The notes below the pieces were generated by a model. The model made no database searches, had not been told where the DNA came from, and was given only the letters and a program-made list of their open reading frames with translations. This document shows positions 20,801 to 27,443 of a DNA stretch of 41,322 nucleotides, one piece after another; position 1 is the first letter of the stretch, and every line of letters starts with the position of its first letter. A program made the translations under genes and the position numbers. Source of the DNA: Chondrus crispus (taxonomy: Eukaryota > Rhodophyta > Florideophyceae > Gigartinales > Gigartinaceae); NCBI RefSeq assembly GCF_000350225.1, contig NW_005178490.1, positions 1 through 41,322 on the forward strand, in the 5' to 3' direction.

Positions 20801-21726
20801 TCAATGATAAACAGACACACATGACTACAAAACCACGCTTGTACCTTCGCTAACACCCTTTCAAACTCGCTCTGCCCTCGCATTTCCACAGCCGTCTGGT
20901 TCCCGCCGGACGCTTCCACACTCAGACACAGTTCTTCAATCAGCCGTCCCACGTTTCCGTCTTTCCCCAACGACATGAAGTACACTCCTCCCGAAAATTC
21001 CGCCTTAATCTCATCGTCGTGTGCGATCGCTCGAAGGGCACATGTCTTCCCGACTCCGCCCTGTCCCACTGCTGTCGCACCCACTTGCTTGTTCCTATCT
21101 CTCCGAAGCACAGCCGCTTTTAGACGCGACTCACACGTGTTTGGTAATCCATCGCTCCCCCGAGAATCAAGCTTCACATATATCGACGCAGGATTATGTT
21201 CGGCTCTTATCGACGCCCTGAAGGTATCACCCGTACCTCCCCTGGTCGACTCGACGGCCGCGCTTACTTGTTGAATACAATTGTGAAGGCGGTCCGCTTC
21301 TTGCTTGACCGCCGCGCGAGTATCGATGCCCGTGCTTGCATTGAGAAGGCGATCGTGAAGGCGGCACGCTTCTTGCTTGCGCGTCTCTAGGACTTCTCTA
21401 TCTCCCATTGCATAGGCGTACGCAGCGAGTTTCGCATTTGGGTCTTTCGACTCTTTCTGTAGCTCTTCGAGGGACTTCAATATGAAGCTTGAGAGGCCCT
21501 CGATTTCACGTTGGAGCAAGCCCGTGTGCTGCGACGACGTTCCATGGATCGGCATGTTTTTCAGCTCCGTGATGTCTGCCTGCAAGGTGGTATACGCGGT
21601 GAGCATTTCGGTAGAGAGCTTTTTGTTTTCCTTGTAGGCTTTGTGTCGTTCGATGAGACTTGCGATGAGGCGGACGACTTGCTCAGCCGGGCCGGTGAGG
21701 CCCAAGATACTGTATGGATCAGCCAT
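17863..21726 (-). CDS. STAND NTPase: NB-ARC with C-terminal WD40 repeats
   Basis: The gene is a single 1287-residue frame starting MADPYSILGL at 21726. Residues 1-165 are helical, with a hydrophobic start that resembles fungal STAND N-terminal or HeLo-like domains. The NB-ARC shows Walker A GQGGVGKT (221-228), Walker B LFIIDD (305-310), RNBS-B-like RLLYSTRD (341-348) and GLPLA (403-407). A winged-helix/linker region follows. An acidic linker contains duplicated LEGEFETESQGPG and three short PSVTAEN repeats. One divergent and seven near-identical 43-residue WD40 units occupy about 880-1200, with a 90-residue tail. Proteins of this plan are signal-sensing ATP switches: ligand bound by the beta-propeller triggers oligomerisation and a response such as cell death. 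Repeat identity at the DNA level points to ongoing homogenisation. All key nucleotide-binding motifs are intact and the frame is unbroken. A role in immunity or allorecognition is an inference from family and layout. Confidence 0.9.
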   Translation of the reverse strand: MADPYSILGLTGPAEQVVRLIASLIERHKAYKENKKLSTEMLTAYTTLQADITELKNMPIHGTSSQHTGLLQREIEGLSSFILKSLEELQKESKDPNAKLAAYAYAMGDREVLETRKQEACRLHDRLLNASTGIDTRAAVKQEADRLHNCIQQVSAAVESTRGGTGDTFRASIRAEHNPASIYVKLDSRGSDGLPNTCESRLKAAVLRRDRNKQVGATAVGQGGVGKTCALRAIAHDDEIKAEFSGGVYFMSLGKDGNVGRLIEELCLSVEASGGNQTAVEMRGQSEFERVLAKVQAWFCSHVCLFIIDDVWVVNDIDANILQKLSVLAETAGSSGGKTSRLLYSTRDKELRQIGERVAFEPREKVGKEAVEMLVHASEANREEVDDARCKEAVSEILKMCGGLPLALNVAGTSVRYMRERWEGEVSEAWGAYLSRMESRNTIRGESPKDGYSSLDGTLHTSLDILESDVGRSGETVDEFSFRKMHRSLCVMKKQDRIPLSLVGDLWEMDEERTERCAKEMERVGLVEVQYEKDCGGLRVHDLTHDFAVDEAKKKEGVEEWYKKMADVCRAGEGLLAMSEDRDGEGKSAREEYVFENIYRFLKQGGCVEELKRLFLSARWVKTVIRRGGVWQYEEAVKGLSRDLKGKRGSGKVGMGRGDEDAVDGMVLMMRAARLSVPFCGENSAGIYFQLYGRVKHKARDSSCVRKMLEEIERYAPRPWVRPVSECVARADGKMVEQIVLPYASPEIQVGMDSSGEVYGCEVEESGAKVTVFTQSAEKETKIVELEGEFETESQGPGASETSSQLEGEFETESQGPGDLEAGRRKMCRRLRAYFGMCLGSLTSEVTGENPSVTAENPSVTAESPSVTIATCATLCERKENVVVGYEDGTLRLWSTSERKVLRIFRGHKSKVVCVAMSGDGRRVVSGSRDKSVRVWDVETGAQVGEALVGHTGGVASVAMSGDGRRVVSGSFDKSVRVWDVETGAQVGEALVGHTDLVVSVAMSGDGRRVVSGSDDKSVRVWDVETGAQVGEALVGHTDLVVSVAMSGDGRRVVSGSDDKSVRVWDVQTGAQVGEALVGHTAFVVSVAMSGDGRRVVSGSFDKSVRVWDVETGAQVGDALVGHTAFVVSVAMSGDGRRVVSGSWDESVRVWDVETGAQVGDALVGHTAFVVSVAMSVDGRRVVSGSDDGRVRVWDVERGITLHTGRQEDLEEIVARFLNMADLGTASRAGRRSEIFSRGGGIVQRREDGSETVLAQLDDPRDLQIDHDHGVAVARAGHLVAIMKLVV
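18128..19035 (-). repeat. 129-bp WD40-coding tandem repeat, seven copies
   Basis: The string CCGTCC(C/A)CACTCATCGC recurs at 18191, 18320, 18449, 18578, 18707, 18836 and 18965, exactly 129 bp apart. Changes cluster at the same codons in each unit: the two to three residues after GH (KSK, TGG, TDL, TDL, TAF, TAF, TAF) and the residue in SGSxDxSV (R, F, D, D, F, W, D). The rest is almost invariant. Confidence 0.95.
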
Positions 21727-22351
21727 GGTGTTTGCGAATAGGGGGTGTTGTCCGGATTCGAGTAGGTGGCGGTGGCAAAGCGGCGCTTATTCTTTTCTAT
21801 ATCTCTCTCTCTCGGAATCTCTTTTTTCTCTCTTGTCGTTGTCAGTCGTTACCCAAGGGTAGTCGTTTTTCGTTCTTGGTCTTCTCGCAGAGAGGGCGGG
21901 AAAGGTTTGCTTCCACCATTCGCATTCGAATCAATGCAGGACATCCAATGGCCCACAGCTATTTTAGGGTAGGTGCCCGCTTGACAGTGATTTTGAGTGA
22001 TTTCCTACGCTGAAAAAACAGGGCGGCGGTTGTGCGGATTGTTGCTGCGGTGTTGGCACATCGTGCGTTTAGTAAGGCTGCTCTCGCGACGCACTGACAA
22101 GAATTTTACGCCAGCAACGAGGGCTGCAAGGGACTCCAGGGAGGCGTATAATACGGTGCTGTACTCCAGCCTGGAGTCTCCAGGGGCTTGTCCCGTCCAT
22201 CGGTATTACAGTACAGTACTGCAACGAAAGCCGTAGGACGATACGAGTAAAGTTTACAGTACCCTCGCGGAGGGCACGTACCCCGCCTGAAGGTCCCCCC
22301 CAAGTCGAGTCATCCGCCGAGTGGGCAGGTGGACTTGTTGGACACCGTCGC

Positions 22352-22387
22352 GGCGAGAAGTTCTCGCCGGTTCTCGCCGAGAACCGG
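22352..22387. repeat. Overlapping palindromes
   Basis: GGCGAGAAGTTCTCGCC (22352-22368) overlaps the 21-bp perfect palindrome at 22367-22387, whose arms are CCGGTTCTCG and CGAGAACCGG. They share the TTCTCG core. They could be repeated dimer-binding sites or a cruciform. A smaller palindrome (ACTCCAG-C-CTGGAGT) lies near 22160. Confidence 0.65.
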
Positions 22388-22452
22388 TCTGCGAGCTTTG
22401 ATGGACAAGATAGAAAGCTCGCCCACATGCAAAGTGACGGGCGACTGTCTCA

Positions 22453-22662
22453 GGGTGTGTCTTAACATGCCCCGTTTTTCTGCAGTTTGCTTTGCTTTGC
22501 CCAGAGAGGTGATTTGGCGTGCTATGATTGGCTCTTACGTTTTAATTTTTGAGTTTAAGAAAAGCAACGGCTGAAGAAGCATACGGTATTTGTTAAGAAT
22601 TTATAAGTATTCCTGGCAAAACCGGGCAAGGCAAGCAAGAACCAGCCTGTTAAGACACACCC
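22453..22662. mobile_element. 210-bp MITE with 15-bp TIRs
   Basis: GGGTGTGTCTTAACA (22453-22467) is inverted exactly at 22648-22662. TCA at 22450-22452 and 22663-22665 is the target duplication, the same 3-bp duplication as the MITE at 10478. It has no coding sequence. It lies between two divergent host genes. PIF/Harbinger-like membership is suggested by GGG ends and T-N-A duplication. Confidence 0.8.
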
Positions 22663-23020
22663 TCAAGCCCTTCATTGCCGCCAACCCGGCAGAGACGGCG
22701 CAGGTCGCCGAGAGACCCCAACACAGGGACGGCCAAGCAATGATTGCCCGCACGCGCCTGGTGGCAGAATGTAACCAGATTCAGAAGCGTTGGCAAGACG
22801 GGCCGGACGAGGACAGGGGGAGGCGGGCCGGTTCAGACTGCGCACGAGTCGTATCGTACCAGACGAGCAAACCTCGCATCACACTGACAATTAATTGAAC
22901 AAAAAATACCAAATATTTAACATTCTCAATAATTAGCCGCTTCTGATTGGGAGACCAGCACGTACAGTATGTACAGTAGATCCGCCCTTCAACACGAACT
23001 GGTAATCGTCCACGTTGAAC

Positions 23021-23034
23021 CACGTGTACACGTT
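23021..23034 (+). promoter_or_regulatory. CACGTGTACACGT box upstream of mS35
   Basis: The box begins 193 bp before the ATG at 23214. The same 13 bases occur upstream of the MAP2K gene in the same orientation, and CACGTGTAC upstream of the 38.4-kb gene. CACGTG is a classical bHLH/bZIP core; here the conserved extension suggests a specific promoter element. Confidence 0.55.
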
Positions 23035-23097
23035 GTCGCCGGGGATCGGAAGAATCCCAATTGTGTCCGTTCCTCTAGAGCAAGTACCCTTCAGGGT

Positions 23098-23190
23098 AAC
23101 CCTTCTCTTCTTCTCTTCCCTTCTCTTCTCTTCTCCTCTTCTCTTCTTTTCTTTCCTTTTCTGTATTCTCCCCTTCCCCCCCGATCCCTC
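23098..23190 (+). promoter_or_regulatory. Pyrimidine tract before the mS35 start
   Basis: About 90 bases are almost pure C and T, close to the ATG. It probably forms the core promoter or 5' leader. A similar tract on the coding strand directly precedes the preferred ATG of the MAP2K gene. Confidence 0.5.
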
Positions 23191-23213
23191 TCAGCCCCCG
23201 GCATCCCACCCCG

Positions 23214-24011
23214 ATGCATCTCACGTCGTGCACACGCATCTACCACGGCCTGGCGCGTATGCGCTCGCGCCACCCGGGCGCTGTGTGGCGCACGGGCACG
23301 CGCGCGCTGTCGTCGCAGCCTCCGGGCGGCGGCAGCGGCAACGAGGAGGACGAGTTCAGCTTCGACTCTGACGACCCCGCCGTGGGCGCGAGCGCCGCGG
23401 AAAAGCTGTTGGCGGAGGAGGCGGCCGACGCGCGCGCGCAGCTAGAGCGGCTCGAGGACTTGGGGGAGCGCGTGACGCCCGAGCTGGCGGGCGAGGCAAT
23501 CTCGCGGGTGATGGAGGCGGCGGCAGAGGCGGTGGCGGGGCCGGCGCTGGGAAAGGCGGACGTGCTACCAGCGATCTCGCCACACACCATCGAGGTGCTC
23601 CGCGCGTGCAGGATGGCGATCAATGAGGTGTATTTTTCATCGTCGGACTCTATGCCGGCGATGCCGATTGCGAAGAAGGTCGGTGTGAAGATGCATGTTG
23701 CGGACCTGGGGCTGGGGAGGCCGGCGGAGGAGGCGCTGAGGTATTTGGCGGGAAAGCGGGTTAAGGAGGGGGAGGTGCAGTTTTCGGTCAATAGATTCCC
23801 GTCGAGGGCGGAGAATCACTACTATGCGCTGTCGTTGGCGGACCGGCTCGTGTCTGCGGCGAAGGTGGCAGGGGGAGAGGCCGTGAGGGATGAGCCGTTG
23901 AAAACGTGGGAGGAGATTGCGCAGGAGGTGGAGCGCCAGGCCGGGAAGGAGGGGGACATGGTTTTGAATTTATTGGAGGGCCGCGAGGGTGCCCAGGCGA
24001 CTATATCATAG
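23214..24011 (+). CDS. MRPS35: Mitochondrial small-subunit ribosomal protein mS35
   Basis: The 265-residue product has an Arg-rich, acidic-poor N-terminus with RALSSQ near 30-35, a typical mitochondrial targeting and cleavage region. A charged Ala/Glu-rich segment follows. Residues about 154-217 match the mS35/Rsm24 conserved domain: KKVGVKMHVADLGL, then LRYLAGKR, then VQFSVNRFPSRAENHYYALSLADRL. This protein lies in the head of the mitochondrial 28S-type subunit. The gene is intronless, ends at TAG 24009, and is preceded by a pyrimidine tract and a CACGTGTACACGT box. It is a nuclear housekeeping gene, which supports a nuclear eukaryotic window. An in-frame ATG at residue 16 is a less likely start because it would remove part of the targeting sequence. 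Confidence 0.8.
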   Translation: MHLTSCTRIYHGLARMRSRHPGAVWRTGTRALSSQPPGGGSGNEEDEFSFDSDDPAVGASAAEKLLAEEAADARAQLERLEDLGERVTPELAGEAISRVMEAAAEAVAGPALGKADVLPAISPHTIEVLRACRMAINEVYFSSSDSMPAMPIAKKVGVKMHVADLGLGRPAEEALRYLAGKRVKEGEVQFSVNRFPSRAENHYYALSLADRLVSAAKVAGGEAVRDEPLKTWEEIAQEVERQAGKEGDMVLNLLEGREGAQATIS

Positions 24012-24504
24012 TTAAGAGAGAGCGATGCGTCTGCAAAGCGGGTTCATACTGCCGACCGCCCGCGGCTATTAAGATACAAGTCTTATATCGCTCGTTTTTC
24101 TTGCTTCCACACTTTTAGGCTTTTCGGTGAGGAAGCGGTGCAATTGCTGTGTTTTACAAATGCAGTGGCCGCATTTTTGAGTGGCGCGTGTGCCAAAGAA
24201 TGACGACCTCGACGATACATAAGATAACTTACGACTCAGTTGGGTGGTGGATTGTGCGCAGTGGGTATGGTGAGACCAATTGACAACGGCGACAACCACT
24301 CTCTTTTTGCATCCCCTTTTTCAGCCTTTTCAGCTACAAAAAGCCGGTCACATTTCTGCGAAACGCCAGCCCCGGGGAAATGTGTAGCGCAACTACCATT
24401 GCCTAAAATAAGGAGCCTTAGAGATCAAGAAGCGCAACCGCAAATATAACGGTCGCGTTACGTTGCCGTAGCTAAACGACAAGACGTCATACAACTCCTG
24501 ATCC
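24012..24504. other. Intergenic region between mS35 and MAP2K
   Basis: The two genes converge here. No gene is seen; the segment should contain both 3' ends. Confidence 0.45.
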
Positions 24505-27276
24505 TCACAGAAAGTCTGCCTTTGCTCTCAGTCTCGCCCGTTGCTTTTCCATAGCATTGAAAGCCAATTCCGATCCAACTTTCACATCCTCACAGTGCAG
24601 CCTCGGAATCGTATCCAGCCATTCTCTCAACACATTGGCGTCATCCTTTCGCGATCTGATCCATTCGTGTTGCAGCAAGTCCCTTGCCCGTGGTCTTTCC
24701 TGCATGTCGGCGTGCAAACAAAGCCGAATGAAATCCACGCAATCGTTTGAGATCTCCTCGTTTTGCACCAGCACTGCAGGATCAGATTGCGCCGCATCCA
24801 CGATATCGAAATAACTCTTTGGCGTGTCAAACGGAAACTTGCCCATCACACATTCCATGACCGTAATGCCCAGCGACCAAATATCGCTCGCGTACGTGTA
24901 CCGTCTGCCATGCAACCGTTCCGGAGACATATAGGCCACTGTGCCCACGAAAGAGTCTGTCTTGGAGGTATTGTCCGCCTCTAAATCGCGCGCGAGCCCA
25001 AAGTCACTCAGCTTGGCCCTGCACAGCTTCCTGGACAATAAGATGTTGGCCGTCTTCACATCGCGATGCAGGATATGGTTTTCATGCAAAAACGCAAGAC
25101 CTCGTAAGCAGTGTTCCATCAGCTTACAGACGACGGGCTCCGGAATGCGGCCGCGTTGCAACACGATATCTGCCAGAGAGCCGCGATCCATAAATTCTAG
25201 AGCCACATGCACGACGCCAGCGCCGTCATAAAAGGCGCCAAACGAGCGCACCAGGAAGCGGCTCTGATGGCTGATGAGGGTTTGCAGCTCCTTTCGTAGC
25301 TGTTTCCGTTTTTCCTCGTCGTACACGTTGATCTCCTTGACGGCGATTTTGCGACCCGTGCGGGAATGATGCGCGAGATAAACGCGGCCGGCCGAGCCTC
25401 GCCCCAGCGTGGAACTGCCTTCAGTGGACGAGCGAAAGGTATAGCTCTTGCGAAACTCGTCGAGCGACTTCACAAGAATGACATTGTTACTCGACGTGGG
25501 CACGCCCTCCACCATAGCGCCGTCCGACGTCTTCCGCATAAGCCGCTCCGGTGCCTCGACGACACCGTTGCTAGAAATGACGAAGCCGCCGTCGTTGAAC
25601 GAGCCGTCCGCGCCAAACACAAACTGATCCTCCTGCACCTCGGCCATCCTGCGCTGGTCCATTGCAGCGGCGACGATGACGTTCCGTCGCGAGCGGCGCG
25701 CGTTGCTCTCCGGGTCCCCAAACGACGACTGGCTCGCCTCCTCGAACCGGAACAGGTCCTCCTCCTTCTCAGTGAACTTGCGCGAGAAGCGCGAGCCGAA
25801 GCTTCCGGATGACCCGTTCTGCGACGGCTCCGGGCTCCAAATGTCAAACTTGCTGCTCTCTTTGGCGTCGGCGAATGCGGATCGGGCGAGCTCCGCCTTG
25901 GCTTCCGCGGCGGCGGCGGCGGCGGGTGGTGGCGGCGGCGGTGGCGGCGACACGCGCGGACGCGAGTCGGCGACGGCCTCCGCCCTGAGTACGGGGCTGG
26001 GGCTATGCGTGGAGCGGTTCTCCGAACTCTCAAACGTAACCGTGCTTGCGTTCCGCAAATCGCTCTGCACGGGCATCTCCTCGATGGAGTCGCGGCTCGT
26101 GCGCCCAAGCGGCACACGAATGATGCCAGAGTTGAGCCCCGCGCCGCACGCGAAGCCCGTGGCGTCGTCGGTCGGGGTGCGAAGCGGTGGCGGGCGGCGG
26201 CGCGGGCGCGGGCTCACGCGCGGGATCGACGGCGTGGCGGGCACAACCGGCGTGGACAAGTTGCGCGCAAACTTGGATGGCGGCGTCGGGTTGCGCCGGA
26301 TCGGGTAAGAAGCGTCGGCGGACATCCGCAACACGGCGGGCGGGGAAGGGTCCGCGTCGAGCGGGAGGTGGCTTGGCGGGAATGGCGGGAGGAGCGGGGC
26401 CAGCAGCGGGGCCTGATCGGTGGACGGGCGGGGGGGAGCGGGCGGCGGGAGGTGCATGTGCAGCGCAGGTGGTGGTGGTGGTAGTGGTGGCGGTGATGGG
26501 GGCGGCGAGAGGGTGGAGGATGCGAGGGAGGATGCGGAGGAGCTGGGCGAGAGGAGCAGGGCATGCGATGGAGGGAACGGGGCTTCGGGGATGGAGCTGT
26601 CACGCGCGAACAAGGGCGGGGGGTTGGCGCGGCGGCGCGGGTGGGTGAGCAAATCGTTGATGAGGCTGACGGGCTCGCGATGGCTCGTGGGATCCTGCGG
26701 CACGGGCGCGAGGAGGCTGTGCGTGCGGCGCGAGCGGACGGGGCGGGCCAGCGGCTTGTCATCGCTCTGCGGCGAGGGTTGCGGGGCGGGCGGGCGGCGG
26801 GCGGCGTAGAGGTGGTCGAGGTCCGAGCGGATGCGGATGGGGCCGCGGCGGCGGGTGCGGCGGTGGGGGTCCTGGGGCGGGTCGCGCGGCGGGGCGCGGA
26901 AGAAGAGGTTGCGCAGGCTGGGCGGGCCGTCGTGCGCCGGGTGATGGTCGGGGTGTGCGCGCAGCGAGGAGGCGGAGCGGCGCGGGGGTGCTCGCTGGGA
27001 GAAAGGGTCGGCGGGCGGCGGGAGGTGCGGGGCCGGGCGGCGCGAGCGGCGCCACGCGCGGCGCGAGGGCGGCTCCGGGGACGGGTCGAGGTCGGCCGGG
27101 GCGAAGAGAAGGTCCGGGTCGGGCGGCGGGCGGTCCGGGCGCGGGGAGCGGTCGCGGCGCGGGCGGCGGCGGCGCGTGCGCGTGCGCGGGGGCGAGTCGT
27201 GGGAGGTGGAGGAGGGGGCGGCCGTGCGCGAGCGGGCGTTGGAGAGGAGCGAGCCGACGAGGGAGGAGAAACGCAT
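24505..27276 (-). CDS. MAP kinase kinase (MEK/STE7 type) with a long proline-rich extension
   Basis: From ATG 27276 (MRFSSLVGSLLSN) the product is 923 residues. The first ~600 are low-complexity: Pro/Arg-rich, then a poly-Pro/Ala stretch and Ser-rich segments. The kinase domain spans about 604-890: GRGSAGRV loop (about 625), IAVK lysine (647), HRDVKTAN (737), DFG (758-760), activation segment SKTDSFVGTVAYMSPERL (771-788). This matches the MEK S-x-x-x-S phosphosites and the SFVGT-YMSPER signature of MAP2Ks. It should phosphorylate a MAP kinase on Thr and Tyr after activation by a MAP3K. An upstream in-frame ATG at 27432 would add 52 residues, but that segment is the translated pyrimidine tract, so I prefer 27276. 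The frame is intronless and intact. The extension is far longer than in typical MAP2Ks and may hold docking or scaffold sites. Confidence 0.85.
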   Translation of the reverse strand: MRFSSLVGSLLSNARSRTAAPSSTSHDSPPRTRTRRRRPRRDRSPRPDRPPPDPDLLFAPADLDPSPEPPSRRAWRRSRRPAPHLPPPADPFSQRAPPRRSASSLRAHPDHHPAHDGPPSLRNLFFRAPPRDPPQDPHRRTRRRGPIRIRSDLDHLYAARRPPAPQPSPQSDDKPLARPVRSRRTHSLLAPVPQDPTSHREPVSLINDLLTHPRRRANPPPLFARDSSIPEAPFPPSHALLLSPSSSASSLASSTLSPPPSPPPLPPPPPALHMHLPPPAPPRPSTDQAPLLAPLLPPFPPSHLPLDADPSPPAVLRMSADASYPIRRNPTPPSKFARNLSTPVVPATPSIPRVSPRPRRRPPPLRTPTDDATGFACGAGLNSGIIRVPLGRTSRDSIEEMPVQSDLRNASTVTFESSENRSTHSPSPVLRAEAVADSRPRVSPPPPPPPPAAAAAAEAKAELARSAFADAKESSKFDIWSPEPSQNGSSGSFGSRFSRKFTEKEEDLFRFEEASQSSFGDPESNARRSRRNVIVAAAMDQRRMAEVQEDQFVFGADGSFNDGGFVISSNGVVEAPERLMRKTSDGAMVEGVPTSSNNVILVKSLDEFRKSYTFRSSTEGSSTLGRGSAGRVYLAHHSRTGRKIAVKEINVYDEEKRKQLRKELQTLISHQSRFLVRSFGAFYDGAGVVHVALEFMDRGSLADIVLQRGRIPEPVVCKLMEHCLRGLAFLHENHILHRDVKTANILLSRKLCRAKLSDFGLARDLEADNTSKTDSFVGTVAYMSPERLHGRRYTYASDIWSLGITVMECVMGKFPFDTPKSYFDIVDAAQSDPAVLVQNEEISNDCVDFIRLCLHADMQERPRARDLLQHEWIRSRKDDANVLREWLDTIPRLHCEDVKVGSELAFNAMEKQRARLRAKADFL

Positions 27277-27360
27277 GGTGAGGCGCGCGAAGGGAAAGGG
27301 GAGCGGAAGGGAGGGAGGTGGAAGAGGGAGGGGAAGGGAGCGGTGGGAAAGGGGGGACAA
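27277..27360 (-). promoter_or_regulatory. Pyrimidine tract upstream of the MAP2K start
   Basis: On the coding strand these bases are rich in C and T up to the ATG at 27276, mirroring the mS35 leader. They are therefore treated as 5' leader/core promoter rather than coding sequence. Confidence 0.45.
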
Positions 27361-27426
27361 CCGCAAAACAGGGTTTACACACATCATGACATATAAGGTC
27401 GCGGACGCGGGGGATTGAGGGGAGGT

Positions 27427-27443
27427 GTACACGTGTACACGTG
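27427..27443 (-). promoter_or_regulatory. CACGTGTACACGTG box upstream of MAP2K
   Basis: Read on the minus strand this is CACGTGTACACGTGTAC, starting 167 bp before the ATG. It contains a 14-bp palindrome and is the longest version of the box shared with the mS35 and 38.4-kb genes. Confidence 0.55.

Larger units (their letters stand above)
21727..23213. promoter_or_regulatory. Divergent intergenic region between NB-ARC and mS35 genes
   Basis: No gene is seen in these 1.5 kb. The stretch holds palindromes at 22352-22387, a MITE at 22453-22662, an AT-rich segment at about 22880-22935, a CACGTGTAC box at 23021 and a pyrimidine tract ending just before the mS35 ATG. It must include both promoters. 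Confidence 0.55.

Noticed and set aside
25470..27396. Long frames on both strands (for example 26563-27396 +, 25470-26117 -)
   Set aside because: These are GC-rich shadows of the proline-rich MAP2K extension, with low-complexity Arg/Ala/Gly products.
24505..27432. MAP2K start at 27432
   Set aside because: The extra 52 residues are translated pyrimidine tract, and the CACGTGTAC promoter box would lie almost on the start codon.
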